Shown piece by piece: positions 8,133-19,669 of a stretch of 64,000 bases of DNA (position 1 is the stretch's first letter; each line of letters opens with the position of its first letter). The notes below the pieces were generated by a model that was given only the letters and a program-made list of their open reading frames with translations, did not search any database and was not told the origin of the DNA. Made by a program: the position numbers and the translations under genes. Source of the stretch: Dyella_B sp035503745. GTDB lineage: Bacteria > Pseudomonadota > Gammaproteobacteria > Xanthomonadales > Rhodanobacteraceae. The stretch is from contig NZ_DATJTC010000036.1 in NCBI RefSeq assembly GCF_035503745.1, forward strand, positions 62,001 through 126,000, written 5' to 3'.

Positions 8133-9641
8133 TCAGACCTTGTGAATGGCCAACAGCTGGACCAATTGGGTTACCGAGCTGTCCATCAGATGCGTCAGCG
8201 GCTCGGGCCAGATACCCACGATCAGCACCATCGCGGCGAATACGCCAAGCACGAAGGTTTCGCGTCCGTTGATGTCGGTCATCTCCGCCACGTGGGCATT
8301 GGTCACCTCTCCCCACAGCACGCGCTTGACCAGCCACAAGGTGTAGGCGGCGCCGATGATCAGGGTGAAGGCCGCGAACAGCGCAATCCAGGGATTGGCG
8401 CTGAAGCTGGACAGGATCACCATGAATTCGCCGACGAAACCGCTGGTACCCGGCAGGCCGCAGTTGGCCATCGCGAACAGCACATAGAAGAAACCGAACC
8501 ACGGCATGACGTTGATGACACCGCCGTAATCCTTGATCGAGCGCGTATGCATGCGGTCGTACAGCACGCCGATGCACGAAAACATCGCGCCCGAGACGAA
8601 GCCGTGCGAGATCATCTGCACCATCGCGCCCTGCATCCCTAAGCGCGCGGCATCGATGTTGCCCGAATCGCGCACCAGCATGAAGCCGATGAACACGCCC
8701 AGCGTCACGAAGCCCATGTGCGCCACGGACGAATACGCCACCAGCTTCTTCATGTCCTCCTGCACCAGCGCCACGTAGCCGATGTAGACCACCGCGATCA
8801 AGCTGAGCAGGATCACCAGCCAGGCGAAATGCGCCGACGCATCAGGCACGATCGGCAGGCTGAAGCGCAGGAAGCCGTATCCGCCGATCTTCAGCATCAC
8901 CGCCGCCAGCACCACCGAACCGCCGGTGGGCGCTTCCACGTGCGCATCGGGCAACCATGTGTGCACCGGCACCATCGGCACCTTCACCGCGAAAGCGATC
9001 AGGAAGGCGAAGAAGAGCCAGCTCTGCTCCTGCATGGTCAGCGGCAGCGTGGCCAGCGTGTGCAGGTCGAACGTGCCGGCTTTCAGGTAAAGATAGATCA
9101 GGCCGATCAACATGAAGATCGAGCCCAGGAACGTATAAATGAAGAACTTCAGGGTAGCGTACACGCGCCGTGGGCCGCCCCAGATACCGATGAGGATGAA
9201 CATCGGGATCAGCATCGCCTCGAAGAACACGTAGAACAGCAAGGCGTCGGTGGCGCAGAACACGCCGATCATCAGGCCTTCGAGCACCAGCATGGCGGCC
9301 ATGTACTGATGCGGCTTGTCCTGGATGACCTCCCAGGCGCCCACGATGACCAGGATGCCGACCAGCGTGGTCAACAGAATCAGTGCGACCGAAATGCCGT
9401 CCACCGCCAGCCCGTAATGCACATTGAGCGAAGCGATCCACAGATGGCTTTCGGCCAGCTGCATACCGCCGGCATCCGCATTGTATTGCGGAATCAGGAA
9501 CAGGCTGACGATAAAGGTGAGTACCGCCATCAGCAAGGACAGCCAGCGTGCCGTGTTGGGCCGGCTGGAGCCGGCCAGCAAGACAGGCACCGCACCTGCG
9601 ATGGGCAGCCAGATCAAGAGGCTGAGCAAATGATTGAACAT
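8133..9641 (-). CDS. nuoM: NADH-quinone oxidoreductase subunit M
   Basis: Antiporter-like proton-pumping subunit of complex I in the inner membrane. 502 residues from the ATG at 9641; an upstream in-frame start (9674) would overlap nuoL and adds a non-homologous stretch, so 9641 (MFNHLLSLLIWLP) is preferred. VPVHTWLPDAHVEAPTGGSV and MKKLVAYSSVAHMGFVTLG are typical conserved channel segments. It lies 14 bp after nuoL. Confidence 0.96.
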   Translation of the reverse strand: MFNHLLSLLIWLPIAGAVPVLLAGSSRPNTARWLSLLMAVLTFIVSLFLIPQYNADAGGMQLAESHLWIASLNVHYGLAVDGISVALILLTTLVGILVIVGAWEVIQDKPHQYMAAMLVLEGLMIGVFCATDALLFYVFFEAMLIPMFILIGIWGGPRRVYATLKFFIYTFLGSIFMLIGLIYLYLKAGTFDLHTLATLPLTMQEQSWLFFAFLIAFAVKVPMVPVHTWLPDAHVEAPTGGSVVLAAVMLKIGGYGFLRFSLPIVPDASAHFAWLVILLSLIAVVYIGYVALVQEDMKKLVAYSSVAHMGFVTLGVFIGFMLVRDSGNIDAARLGMQGAMVQMISHGFVSGAMFSCIGVLYDRMHTRSIKDYGGVINVMPWFGFFYVLFAMANCGLPGTSGFVGEFMVILSSFSANPWIALFAAFTLIIGAAYTLWLVKRVLWGEVTNAHVAEMTDINGRETFVLGVFAAMVLIVGIWPEPLTHLMDSSVTQLVQLLAIHKV

Positions 9642-9655
9642 GGAGCTCGTTTCCC

Positions 9656-11698
<2,043 letters not shown>

Positions 11699-11702
11699 GT
11701 GC

Positions 11703-12008
11703 TCAACCCTTCATGCTGTCGATTTCGGCGACGTTGACCGTGCTGCGGTTACGGAACAGCAGCACCAGGATCGCCAGGCCGATGGCGGACTCCGCCGCGG
11801 CCACGGTGAGGATGAAGAAAACGAAAACCTGCCCCGCCACGTCATGGTTGAAGCGCGAGAAGGCAACGAAATTGATGTTCACGGCCAACAGCATCAGTTC
11901 GATCGCCATCAGCAGCACGATGACGTTCTTGCGATTGATGAACAGGCCCGCCACCGAAATGCAGAACAGGATCGCGCCAAGCACGATGTAATGCGAAAGC
12001 GTAATCAT
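11703..12008 (-). CDS. nuoK: NADH-quinone oxidoreductase subunit K
   Basis: Small three-helix membrane subunit of complex I, 101 residues. The segment VLLMAIELMLLAVNINFVAF carries the conserved glutamates of the central proton path. The ATG overlaps the nuoJ stop in an ATGA arrangement, consistent with translational coupling. Confidence 0.97.
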   Translation of the reverse strand: MITLSHYIVLGAILFCISVAGLFINRKNVIVLLMAIELMLLAVNINFVAFSRFNHDVAGQVFVFFILTVAAAESAIGLAILVLLFRNRSTVNVAEIDSMKG

Positions 12009-12661
12009 GGCTTGGACTCCTGGGCCGCGGCGGGCTGGCTATCGGCCGGGGGAAGCTCCGCCGCCATCTTGATGATGCGCACGCGCTCGCTGGCGCGCAC
12101 TGCCACCTGCTCGCTGGCCTGCTGATGGCGAACGCCGGTGCGCTGACGCAAGGTGAGCGCCACCGCGGCGATCACGCCCACGGTCAGGATCAGCGCGGCA
12201 ACTTCGAACGGCAACAGGTACTGCGTGTAGAGCGCCATACCCAGCCACGCGGTATTGGACATGCCGGCGGCGGTGGCGGGATTGACGCCCATCGTCTGCG
12301 CATGCATCACGCGCACGCCGATCAGGCCGAGCATTTCCACCAGCATGACGATGGCCACGACCAGGCCCACCGGCAGGAACTTCACGAAGCCCTCGCGCAG
12401 TTTCTCCTGGTCGATGTCCAGCATCATCACCACGAACAGGAACAGCACCATCACCGCCCCCACGTAGACCACGATCAGGGCGATGGCGAGAAATTCGGCC
12501 TCGGCCAGCATCCAGATGCAGGCGGTGCTGAAGAAGGTCAGCACCAGCGACAGCACGGCATGCACCGAATTGCGCAGCGTGATCACCGAAAGCGCCGCGA
12601 TCACGGTCACCACCGAGAAGGCATAGAAGCAGACGAGTTGGAACACAGACGGATCGATCAT
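12005..12661 (-). CDS. nuoJ: NADH-quinone oxidoreductase subunit J
   Basis: Membrane subunit of complex I with five predicted helices, 218 residues. IALIVVYVGAVMVLFLFVVMM is the conserved helix containing the flexible pi-bulge region. The C-terminal tail after the last helix is hydrophilic and Ala/Glu/Pro-rich (from about residue 180), somewhat longer than in E. coli. It lies between nuoI and nuoK. Confidence 0.96.
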   Translation of the reverse strand: MIDPSVFQLVCFYAFSVVTVIAALSVITLRNSVHAVLSLVLTFFSTACIWMLAEAEFLAIALIVVYVGAVMVLFLFVVMMLDIDQEKLREGFVKFLPVGLVVAIVMLVEMLGLIGVRVMHAQTMGVNPATAAGMSNTAWLGMALYTQYLLPFEVAALILTVGVIAAVALTLRQRTGVRHQQASEQVAVRASERVRIIKMAAELPPADSQPAAAQESKP

Positions 12662-12672
12662 CGATAGTGTCC

Positions 12673-13164
12673 TCAGCGATAGGCCGCGTCTTGCGCGCGT
12701 GCGGCCGCGATGTCGGCCTCAAAGCGGTCGCCGATGGCCAGCAACTGCAGCTTGGTCACCACGTTCTCGCCGCGATGCTCGAAGTGATACTCGTGTACAT
12801 GCGTTTCCACGATCGAGTCGACCGGGCAGCTTTCCTCGCAGAAGCCGCAATAGATGCACTTGAAGAGGTCAATGTCGTAGCGCGTAGTGCGGCGCTGGCC
12901 GTCGCTGGCGCGCGGGGCGGAGTCGATCGTGATGGCCAGCGCAGGGCACACGGCTTCGCACAGTTTGCACGCTATGCAGCGCTCCTCGCCGTTGGCGTAA
13001 CGGCGCAACGCGTGCAGGCCGCGGAAACGGTTGGACTTGGGGATGTGCTCCATCGGGTAGCGCATGGTGTACTTGGGGCTGAACAGGTAACGCCAGGTCA
13101 GCACCATGCCCTTGAGCAGTTCGATAAGCAGCAGGCTCTTGAAATAGTTGGTAATGCGCGACAT
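12673..13164 (-). CDS. nuoI: NADH-quinone oxidoreductase subunit I
   Basis: Peripheral-arm subunit with two [4Fe-4S] clusters (N6a and N6b) that pass electrons to NuoB. 163 residues from ATG 13164 (MSRITNYFKSLLLIELLKGM); the longer open frame overlaps nuoH and is not used. The two ferredoxin motifs CIACKLCEAVCP and CIYCGFCEESCP are intact. It is 8 bp after nuoH. Confidence 0.97.
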   Translation of the reverse strand: MSRITNYFKSLLLIELLKGMVLTWRYLFSPKYTMRYPMEHIPKSNRFRGLHALRRYANGEERCIACKLCEAVCPALAITIDSAPRASDGQRRTTRYDIDLFKCIYCGFCEESCPVDSIVETHVHEYHFEHRGENVVTKLQLLAIGDRFEADIAAARAQDAAYR

Positions 13165-13172
13165 GGCTTTCT

Positions 13173-14195
13173 TTAGCCCCCCGTGCCGATGTGAACCCAG
13201 CCGTAGTACTTCATGCAGCCGGCAACGAACACCCACACGATGGCGATGGGAATGAAGACCTTCCAACCCAGACGCATGATCTGGTCGTAGCGGTAGCGCG
13301 GGAAGGTGGCACGGAACCACAGGAACAGGAAGGCGAAGAAGAACGCTTTCGCCAGCAGCCAGATGAAGCTGGCGTGGCCGAGCACCGGCACGCTTTCCGG
13401 AAACGGACTCAGCCAGCCGCCCATGAACAGGATCGAGGCCAGGAAGCTGACCAGAATCATGTTGGCGTATTCGGCCAGGAAGAACAGCGCGAAGGCGGAG
13501 CCGGAATATTCCACGTGGAAACCGGCCACGATTTCCGATTCGCCTTCGGCCACGTCGAACGGGGCACGATTGGTTTCAGCGACGCCGGAGACAAAATAGA
13601 CCACGAACACAGGGAGCAGCGGCCACATGAACCAGTGACCGATGCTGCCGGCCTGGGCCGTGACGATGTCGGTGAGGTTGAGGCTCCCCGCCAGCACCAG
13701 CACGCAGACCAGGCACAAACCCATCGCCAGTTCGTAGGAGATCACCTGCGCGGCCGAACGCATGGCACCCAGCAGCGCGTAGCGCGAATTGGACGCCCAG
13801 CCGGCGAGGATGATGCCGTACACGCCCAGCGAGGTCATCGCCAGCAGATAGAGCAGGCCCGCGTTGGCGTTGGACAAGGCAAAGCGCGCGCCGAACGGCA
13901 CCACCGCCCACGCCGCCAGCGCTGGAATCAACGCCAGCAACGGTGCGGTGTAGTAGAGGACCTTGTTGGCGTTGGTCGGCAGGATCACTTCCTTGCAGAT
14001 CAGCTTGACCACATCGGCGAAGGCCTGCAGCAAGCCCAGGGGGCCAACCTGGTTGGGCCCCATGCGCACGTGCATCCAGCCCAGCACCTTGCGTTCCCAG
14101 TACACGTACAGCGCCACCGTCAGGGTGAGCGGAATGACGACCGCCAGGACCAGCAATATGGGAATGATTAGCTGATGGAGAATCTGATCGCCCAT
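13173..14195 (-). CDS. nuoH: NADH-quinone oxidoreductase subunit H
   Basis: Membrane subunit that forms most of the quinone access chamber with NuoB and NuoD. 340 residues with about eight helices. The motifs ERKVLGWMHVRMGPNQVGP and FDVAEGESEIVAGFHVEYSG are the two family signatures; the latter holds the acidic residues of the E-channel. The ATG is 3 bp after the nuoG stop. Confidence 0.97.
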   Translation of the reverse strand: MGDQILHQLIIPILLVLAVVIPLTLTVALYVYWERKVLGWMHVRMGPNQVGPLGLLQAFADVVKLICKEVILPTNANKVLYYTAPLLALIPALAAWAVVPFGARFALSNANAGLLYLLAMTSLGVYGIILAGWASNSRYALLGAMRSAAQVISYELAMGLCLVCVLVLAGSLNLTDIVTAQAGSIGHWFMWPLLPVFVVYFVSGVAETNRAPFDVAEGESEIVAGFHVEYSGSAFALFFLAEYANMILVSFLASILFMGGWLSPFPESVPVLGHASFIWLLAKAFFFAFLFLWFRATFPRYRYDQIMRLGWKVFIPIAIVWVFVAGCMKYYGWVHIGTGG

Positions 14196-14198
14196 GAT

Positions 14199-16526
14199 TT
14201 ACGCCTTGCTCAAGGTGATGGCCGCGCCGTAAGGCGGCAGCGTCGCGGTCTGATCGTGTGCGGCCTCGATCCATACGGCGCCATTGGGCACCGTCGCATC
14301 GATGACCAGCGGAAGGACGGCGTTGGAAAGCTTGACCTGGTCTCCCGCGGCCAGCCCCTGGCGTTGGGCCTCGTCCGCATTCACGCGCACGGCGGGCGCG
14401 CGATTGAGCGGATGCGCCTGCAGCGCAGCGGCCCGGCGAAGCACGGCATCGCTGCGATAAATCGGCCACGTCGCCAGACGGCTCAGTCCCTGCGCCGGGT
14501 TGCGTGCGGACAGGCCCTGCTTGGTTGCCACGGTGTGCTCGGTGATGCCGGCGCGCAGGCCGGCGAGGTCGTCGAACTCGAAGCCGGCCAGCTTCATCTG
14601 GCCACCGAGCGCACGCAGCACCTTCCAGCCGGCGCGCACGTCCTGGCCCGGCGGCTTGGCGCCCGCTTCCACCTGCTGGGAAACGCCATCGACGTTGACC
14701 AGCGTGCCGTCGATTTCCGGCAGCAGCCCGATCGGCAGGATCACGTCGGCCACATCGCGCAGTTCCGCCGTGGCAAACGACGCGAACGCAATGATGTGCT
14801 GCGTGCCATGCAGCGCATTGACCACCGCCGAACCGTCGGCGAAATCGTGCGGCAATTCCAGCCCGTACAGCACATAGGCTTTGCGCGGCTGAGCCAGCAT
14901 GGCCTGCGCATCGAGGCCGCCGTTGCCCGGCAGCACGCCCATCTTGGCCAGGCCGACGGCGTTGGCGCCCGCCGGCAGTTCGTTGTAGGCGGCGCCCGTG
15001 GCTTGGGCCACGAAGCGTGCAACGGCGCGCAGCCAGGACGCCTGCGGATGCGTGACGGCCGCCTCGCCCAGGATCACCACCGCCTGGCCGGACTTCAGCG
15101 CGGCGATTGCATCGCTATCGCCTTCGTCATTGGCGGCGCCATGGATGGCGTCGGCCAAGTGCGCCGGCGCGGTTGCGCCTGCGGCGACCGCGGCCTTGGC
15201 GAGCGACAGCAGCGCATCGACCAGCGCATGCGGCGCCACGATGGCTTCGCCGGCCAGCTTGTAGTTGAAATGGAACTCCGCCGGATTCACGGCGTAGACC
15301 TTGGCGCCCTTCTTCACCGCCTGATGCAGGCGGTGATTGAGCAGCGGCATTTCGTAGCGCAGGTTGGAGCCGACCAGCAACGCAGCCTTGACCTTGTCCA
15401 CGCCCGCGACCGGCATGCCGAACGGCTGTGCCACCGCACCGTCGGCGAAATCCAGCTGACGCAGGCGATGATCGATGTGCGGGCTACCCAGGCTGCGTGC
15501 CAGGCGCACCAGTAGATCGCCCTCTTCGTTGGTCGTAGCCGGGTGCACCAGCAGACCCAGATCGCTGCCCTGCACTTCCTTCAGTGCGGCGGCGGCGGCA
15601 TTGAGCGCGTCTTCCCAGGTCGTGCCCTGCCAGCGGCCGTTGCGCTTCACTTCGGGGGTGCGCACGCGGTCGGCGGCGTACAGGCCCTGGTGGCTGTAGC
15701 GGTCGCGATCGGAGAGCCAGCATTCGTTGATGGCTTCGTTGTCGCGCGGCACCGTGCGCAGCACTTCACCGCGACGGGTGTGCAGCCACAGGTTGGAGCC
15801 CAGCGCATCGTGATAGGCGATCGACGGCTTGGCGATCAGCTCCCACGCGCGCGCCTTGAACTGGAACGGCTTGTTGGTCAGCGCACCGACCGGGCACACA
15901 TCGATGATGTTGCCCGACAGCTCGGTTTCAAGCGTCTTGCCGATATAGGTGCCGATCTTCAGGTTTTCACCACGGCTCATGCCACCCAATTCGTAGGTGC
16001 CGGCGATCTCGCTGGTGAAGCGCACGCAGCGCGTGCACTGGATGCAGCGGGTCATCTCGGTGGCGACCAGCGAACCGAGGTTTTCGTCGGCGATGGTGCG
16101 CTTGCGTTCGGTGTAGCGCGACACGCTGCGGCCATAGCCGAGCGCCACGTCCTGCAGTTCGCACTCGCCGCCCTGGTCGCAGATCGGGCAATCCAGCGGG
16201 TGGTTGATCAGCAGAAACTCCATTACGTCGCGCTGGAATTTCAGCGCTTTTTCCGTGCGCGTGGTGACCTTCATGCCCTCGGCCACCGGCGTGGCGCAGG
16301 CCGGCTGCGGCTTGGGCATGGGACGGCCGCCCATTTCCACGTCGACCAGACACATGCGGCAGTTGGCCGCGATCGGCAGTTTGCGGTGGTAGCAGAAACG
16401 CGGGATGGCGACGCCGATGGCGTCGGCCGCCTCGATGATCATCGCGCCCTTGCGGATCTGCGTTGGCTTGCCATCGATCTCGATGTTCAGAAGATCAGGT
16501 GCAGTACTGGCTGGCTGCGCACTCAT
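14199..16526 (-). CDS. nuoG: NADH-quinone oxidoreductase subunit G
   Basis: Large peripheral subunit of complex I carrying Fe-S clusters in an N-terminal ferredoxin-like region. 775 residues from the ATG at 16526, which overlaps the nuoF stop (ATGA). The [2Fe-2S] Cys motif (CYHRKLPIAANCRMCLVD), the CPICDQGGECELQD segment and CIQCTRCVRFT are visible in the first 170 residues. A molybdopterin-oxidoreductase-like domain without known catalysis follows. Confidence 0.96.
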   Translation of the reverse strand: MSAQPASTAPDLLNIEIDGKPTQIRKGAMIIEAADAIGVAIPRFCYHRKLPIAANCRMCLVDVEMGGRPMPKPQPACATPVAEGMKVTTRTEKALKFQRDVMEFLLINHPLDCPICDQGGECELQDVALGYGRSVSRYTERKRTIADENLGSLVATEMTRCIQCTRCVRFTSEIAGTYELGGMSRGENLKIGTYIGKTLETELSGNIIDVCPVGALTNKPFQFKARAWELIAKPSIAYHDALGSNLWLHTRRGEVLRTVPRDNEAINECWLSDRDRYSHQGLYAADRVRTPEVKRNGRWQGTTWEDALNAAAAALKEVQGSDLGLLVHPATTNEEGDLLVRLARSLGSPHIDHRLRQLDFADGAVAQPFGMPVAGVDKVKAALLVGSNLRYEMPLLNHRLHQAVKKGAKVYAVNPAEFHFNYKLAGEAIVAPHALVDALLSLAKAAVAAGATAPAHLADAIHGAANDEGDSDAIAALKSGQAVVILGEAAVTHPQASWLRAVARFVAQATGAAYNELPAGANAVGLAKMGVLPGNGGLDAQAMLAQPRKAYVLYGLELPHDFADGSAVVNALHGTQHIIAFASFATAELRDVADVILPIGLLPEIDGTLVNVDGVSQQVEAGAKPPGQDVRAGWKVLRALGGQMKLAGFEFDDLAGLRAGITEHTVATKQGLSARNPAQGLSRLATWPIYRSDAVLRRAAALQAHPLNRAPAVRVNADEAQRQGLAAGDQVKLSNAVLPLVIDATVPNGAVWIEAAHDQTATLPPYGAAITLSKA

Positions 16527-17848
16527 GCAGCGACTCCACGACGTGTTTCGGCAAGCCGGTCTTCGGTCATCGAACGACCATGCTGCACGTAATATTCGAA
16601 TTCGTTCCAGAACTTGGCGAGGAAGCCCTGTACCGGCCATGCGGCGGCTTCGCCGAACGCGCAGATGGTGTGACCTTCGATCTGGCCGGCGATGGCTTTG
16701 AGGCGGTGCAGGTCGTCCTGCGTGCCCTTGCCTTCCACGATGCGCGAGAGTACGCGGAACATCCAGCCGGTGCCTTCGCGGCAGGGCGTGCACTGGCCGC
16801 AGGATTCGGCGTGATAGAACTGCGAGATGCGATGGCAGGCCTTGACCATGCAGGTGGTCTCGTCCATCACGATCACCGCGCCCGAACCCAGGCCCGAGCC
16901 CAGCTTCTGCAGGCAGTCGTAATCCATGGTGGCGGACATCATTTCATCGGCGTTGAGCACCTTCATCGAGGAGCCGCCGGGAATGACCGCCTTCAGCTTG
17001 TTGCCGTTGCGCACGCCGCCGGCCAGTTCAAGAAGATCCTTGAACGAGGTGCCCAGGCGCACTTCGAAGTTGCCCGGATTATTGACGTGGCCGGACACCG
17101 AAAAAATCTTCGGACCGCCGTTGTTCGGCTTGCCCAGGTTGAGGAACCAGTCCGCGCCATTGCGCAGGATGGCCGGCACCGACGCGTAGGTTTCGGTGTT
17201 GTTGATCGTGGTGGGCTTGCCGTATAGGCCGAAGTTGGCCGGGAACGGCGGCTTGAAGCGCGGTTGGCCCTTCTTGCCTTCCAGCGACTCCATCAGCGCG
17301 GTTTCCTCGCCGCAGATGTAGGCGCCCGCACCGAGCGCGCCGTAGATGTCCACGTCGATGCCGGTGCCCTGGATGTTCTTGCCGAGCAGGCCGGCTTCGT
17401 ACGCTTCCTTCAGTGCCTCTTCGAAATGCTCGAACGGCTCGTGATGGAATTCGCCGCGCAGGTAGTTGTAGGCCACGGTGGAACCGGTCGCGTAGCACGC
17501 GATAGCCAGGCCTTCTACAACCGCATGCGGGTTGTAGCGCAGAATGTCGCGGTCCTTGGCGGTGCCAGGCTCCGATTCGTCGGAGTTGCAGAGGATGTAC
17601 TTCTGCATGTTGCCCTTGGGCATGAAGGACCACTTCAAGCCGGTGGGAAAGCCCGCGCCGCCTCGGCCGCGCAGGTTGCTGTTCTTGACGATATCGACGA
17701 TCGAGGCGGGATCGGGTTTCTCGGCGAGAATTTTCTTCCACGCCTTATAGCCGTCCATCTGCAGATAGCTGTCCATCGACCACGGCTTGTCCAAATGCAG
17801 CGTGGTATAGACGACCTGGTGTTCCTTGGGTGCGGGTCCGACTGCCAT
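16523..17848 (-). CDS. nuoF: NADH-quinone oxidoreductase subunit F
   Basis: NADH-binding flavoprotein subunit of complex I that oxidises NADH with FMN and a [4Fe-4S] cluster (N3). 441 residues from ATG 17848. The glycine-rich nucleotide site GRGGAGFPTGLKWSF and the cluster motif ESCGQCTPCREG are present. The open frame extends further upstream into nuoE, but the chosen start follows a 13-bp gap and gives a normal length. Confidence 0.97.
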   Translation of the reverse strand: MAVGPAPKEHQVVYTTLHLDKPWSMDSYLQMDGYKAWKKILAEKPDPASIVDIVKNSNLRGRGGAGFPTGLKWSFMPKGNMQKYILCNSDESEPGTAKDRDILRYNPHAVVEGLAIACYATGSTVAYNYLRGEFHHEPFEHFEEALKEAYEAGLLGKNIQGTGIDVDIYGALGAGAYICGEETALMESLEGKKGQPRFKPPFPANFGLYGKPTTINNTETYASVPAILRNGADWFLNLGKPNNGGPKIFSVSGHVNNPGNFEVRLGTSFKDLLELAGGVRNGNKLKAVIPGGSSMKVLNADEMMSATMDYDCLQKLGSGLGSGAVIVMDETTCMVKACHRISQFYHAESCGQCTPCREGTGWMFRVLSRIVEGKGTQDDLHRLKAIAGQIEGHTICAFGEAAAWPVQGFLAKFWNEFEYYVQHGRSMTEDRLAETRRGVAA

Positions 17849-17861
17849 TTTAGAGCCTGCC

Positions 17862-18389
17862 TTACTTGAGGCCATCGAGGATCTCATCGACCTTTTCGGT
17901 CGTGAGACGCTCGTGGTAGTGGCCATTGACCGTCATCGCCGGCGCATACACGCAGGCAGCGATGCACTCTTCTTCTTTCTTGAGGTAGACGCGGCCGTCG
18001 GCGGTGCTTTCACCCGCCTTGATGCCGAGCTTTTTCTCGCAGTGGCGCAACAAGTCTTCGCCGCCGTTGAGCCAGCACGAGATGTTGGTGCAGACGGCGA
18101 CGTTATGACGTCCGACCGGCTTGGTCTCCAGCATCGAATAGAAGCTGGACACTTCGTAGGCCCACACTGCGGGCACGTCGATGTACCGGGCGACGGCCGT
18201 GATCAGCTCGTCGGTGAGGTAGCCGTGGTTTTGTTCCTGCGCGGCGAACAACGCCTGGATCAGCGCCGAGCGCTTACGATCCGGCGGGAACTTGCCCAGC
18301 CAATGGTCGATGTGATGGCGGGTGTGCTCGTTGAGCACGGCGAGCGGATCGACGTTCTTGACCTGCTCGTAATTTCCGGTGGCTTTCAT
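17862..18389 (-). CDS. nuoE: NADH-quinone oxidoreductase subunit E
   Basis: Thioredoxin-like [2Fe-2S] subunit (cluster N1a) paired with NuoF. 175 residues. The four cluster cysteines lie in CTNISCWLNGG and ECIAACVYAPAM. It sits 18 bp after nuoD and 13 bp before nuoF. Confidence 0.97.
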   Translation of the reverse strand: MKATGNYEQVKNVDPLAVLNEHTRHHIDHWLGKFPPDRKRSALIQALFAAQEQNHGYLTDELITAVARYIDVPAVWAYEVSSFYSMLETKPVGRHNVAVCTNISCWLNGGEDLLRHCEKKLGIKAGESTADGRVYLKKEEECIAACVYAPAMTVNGHYHERLTTEKVDEILDGLK

Positions 18390-18407
18390 GTATGGGTTCC
18401 TCCGGGC

Positions 18408-19667
18408 TCAGCGATCGACTTCGCCGAACACGAGGTCATAGGTACCGATGACCGCCACGGCGTCGGCCAGCATGTGGCCACTCACGACGGCATCCATCGA
18501 GGAGAGGTGGGCAAAGCCCGGCGCGCGCAGATGCACGCGGAAAGGCTTGTTGGCGCCATCGGAGACCAGGTAGCAGCCGAACTCGCCCTTGGGCGCCTCG
18601 ACCGCCGCGTAGGTTTCGCCGGCCGGCACGCCATAGCCTTCGGTGAAGAGCTTGAAGTGGTGGATCAACGCTTCCATGTCTTCCTTCATGGCCTCGCGCT
18701 TGGGCGGCGCGACCTTGAAGTTTTCCACCATCACCGGACCGGGGTTGGCGCGCAGCCAAGCCACGCATTGCTTGATGATGCGGTTGGACTGCCGCATCTC
18801 TTCCACGCGCACCAGGTAACGGTCGTAGCAATCGCCGTTGACGCCGACCGGGATGTCGAAATCCACCTCGGCGTACTTGGCATAGGGCTGCTTCTTGCGC
18901 AGATCCCAGGCGATGCCCGAGCCGCGCAGCATCGCGCCGGTCATGCCCCACTGCTGGGCCAGTTCCGGCGAGACGACACCGATGCCGACGGTACGTTGCT
19001 TCCAGATGCGGTTATTGGTGAGCAGTTCTTCGTACTCATCCACCTTGGTGGAGAAGTCGGCGGTGAAGGCATCGAGGTAGTCGAGCATGGAGCCTTCGCG
19101 CCAGGTATTGAGGCGCTTGAGATCCTTGCCCTTGTGCCAGGGCGACTCGCGGTATTGCGGCATCTTGCCGGGCAGGTCGCGGTACACGCCACCGGGACGA
19201 TAGTAGGTGGCATGCATGCGCGCGCCGGAGACCGCCTCGTAGCAGTCCATCAGCTCTTCGCGTTCGCGGAAGGCGTACAGGAACACCGCCATCGCACCGA
19301 GGTCGAGCGCGTTCGAACCCACCCACATCAGGTGATTGAGGATGCGCGTGATCTCGTCGAACATCGTGCGGATGTATTGCGCACGCTCCGGCGCCTGGAT
19401 CCCCAGCAGGGTCTCGATGGCGCGCACGTAGGCATGCTCGTTGCACATCATCGACACGTAATCCAGACGATCCATGTAGCCGATCGACTGGTTGAACGGC
19501 TTGGACTCGGCCAGCTTTTCGGTGCCCCGGTGCAGCAGGCCGATGTGCGGATCGGCGCGGACGACCGTTTCGCCGTCCATCTCCAGCACCAGGCGCAGCA
19601 CGCCGTGCGCAGCAGGATGCTGCGGGCCGAAATTCATGGTGTAGTTGCGGATTTCCTGGGCGCTCAT
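18408..19667 (-). CDS. nuoD: NADH-quinone oxidoreductase subunit D
   Basis: 49-kDa subunit forming the quinone-binding pocket at the peripheral/membrane arm junction. 419 residues. NFGPQHPAAHGVLRLVLEMDG is the conserved loop with the quinone-contacting histidine. A TTG at 19673 is in frame, but the ATG at 19667, two bases after the nuoC stop, is preferred. Unlike the fused nuoCD of E. coli, C and D are separate here. Confidence 0.97.
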   Translation of the reverse strand: MSAQEIRNYTMNFGPQHPAAHGVLRLVLEMDGETVVRADPHIGLLHRGTEKLAESKPFNQSIGYMDRLDYVSMMCNEHAYVRAIETLLGIQAPERAQYIRTMFDEITRILNHLMWVGSNALDLGAMAVFLYAFREREELMDCYEAVSGARMHATYYRPGGVYRDLPGKMPQYRESPWHKGKDLKRLNTWREGSMLDYLDAFTADFSTKVDEYEELLTNNRIWKQRTVGIGVVSPELAQQWGMTGAMLRGSGIAWDLRKKQPYAKYAEVDFDIPVGVNGDCYDRYLVRVEEMRQSNRIIKQCVAWLRANPGPVMVENFKVAPPKREAMKEDMEALIHHFKLFTEGYGVPAGETYAAVEAPKGEFGCYLVSDGANKPFRVHLRAPGFAHLSSMDAVVSGHMLADAVAVIGTYDLVFGEVDR

Positions 19668-19669
19668 GC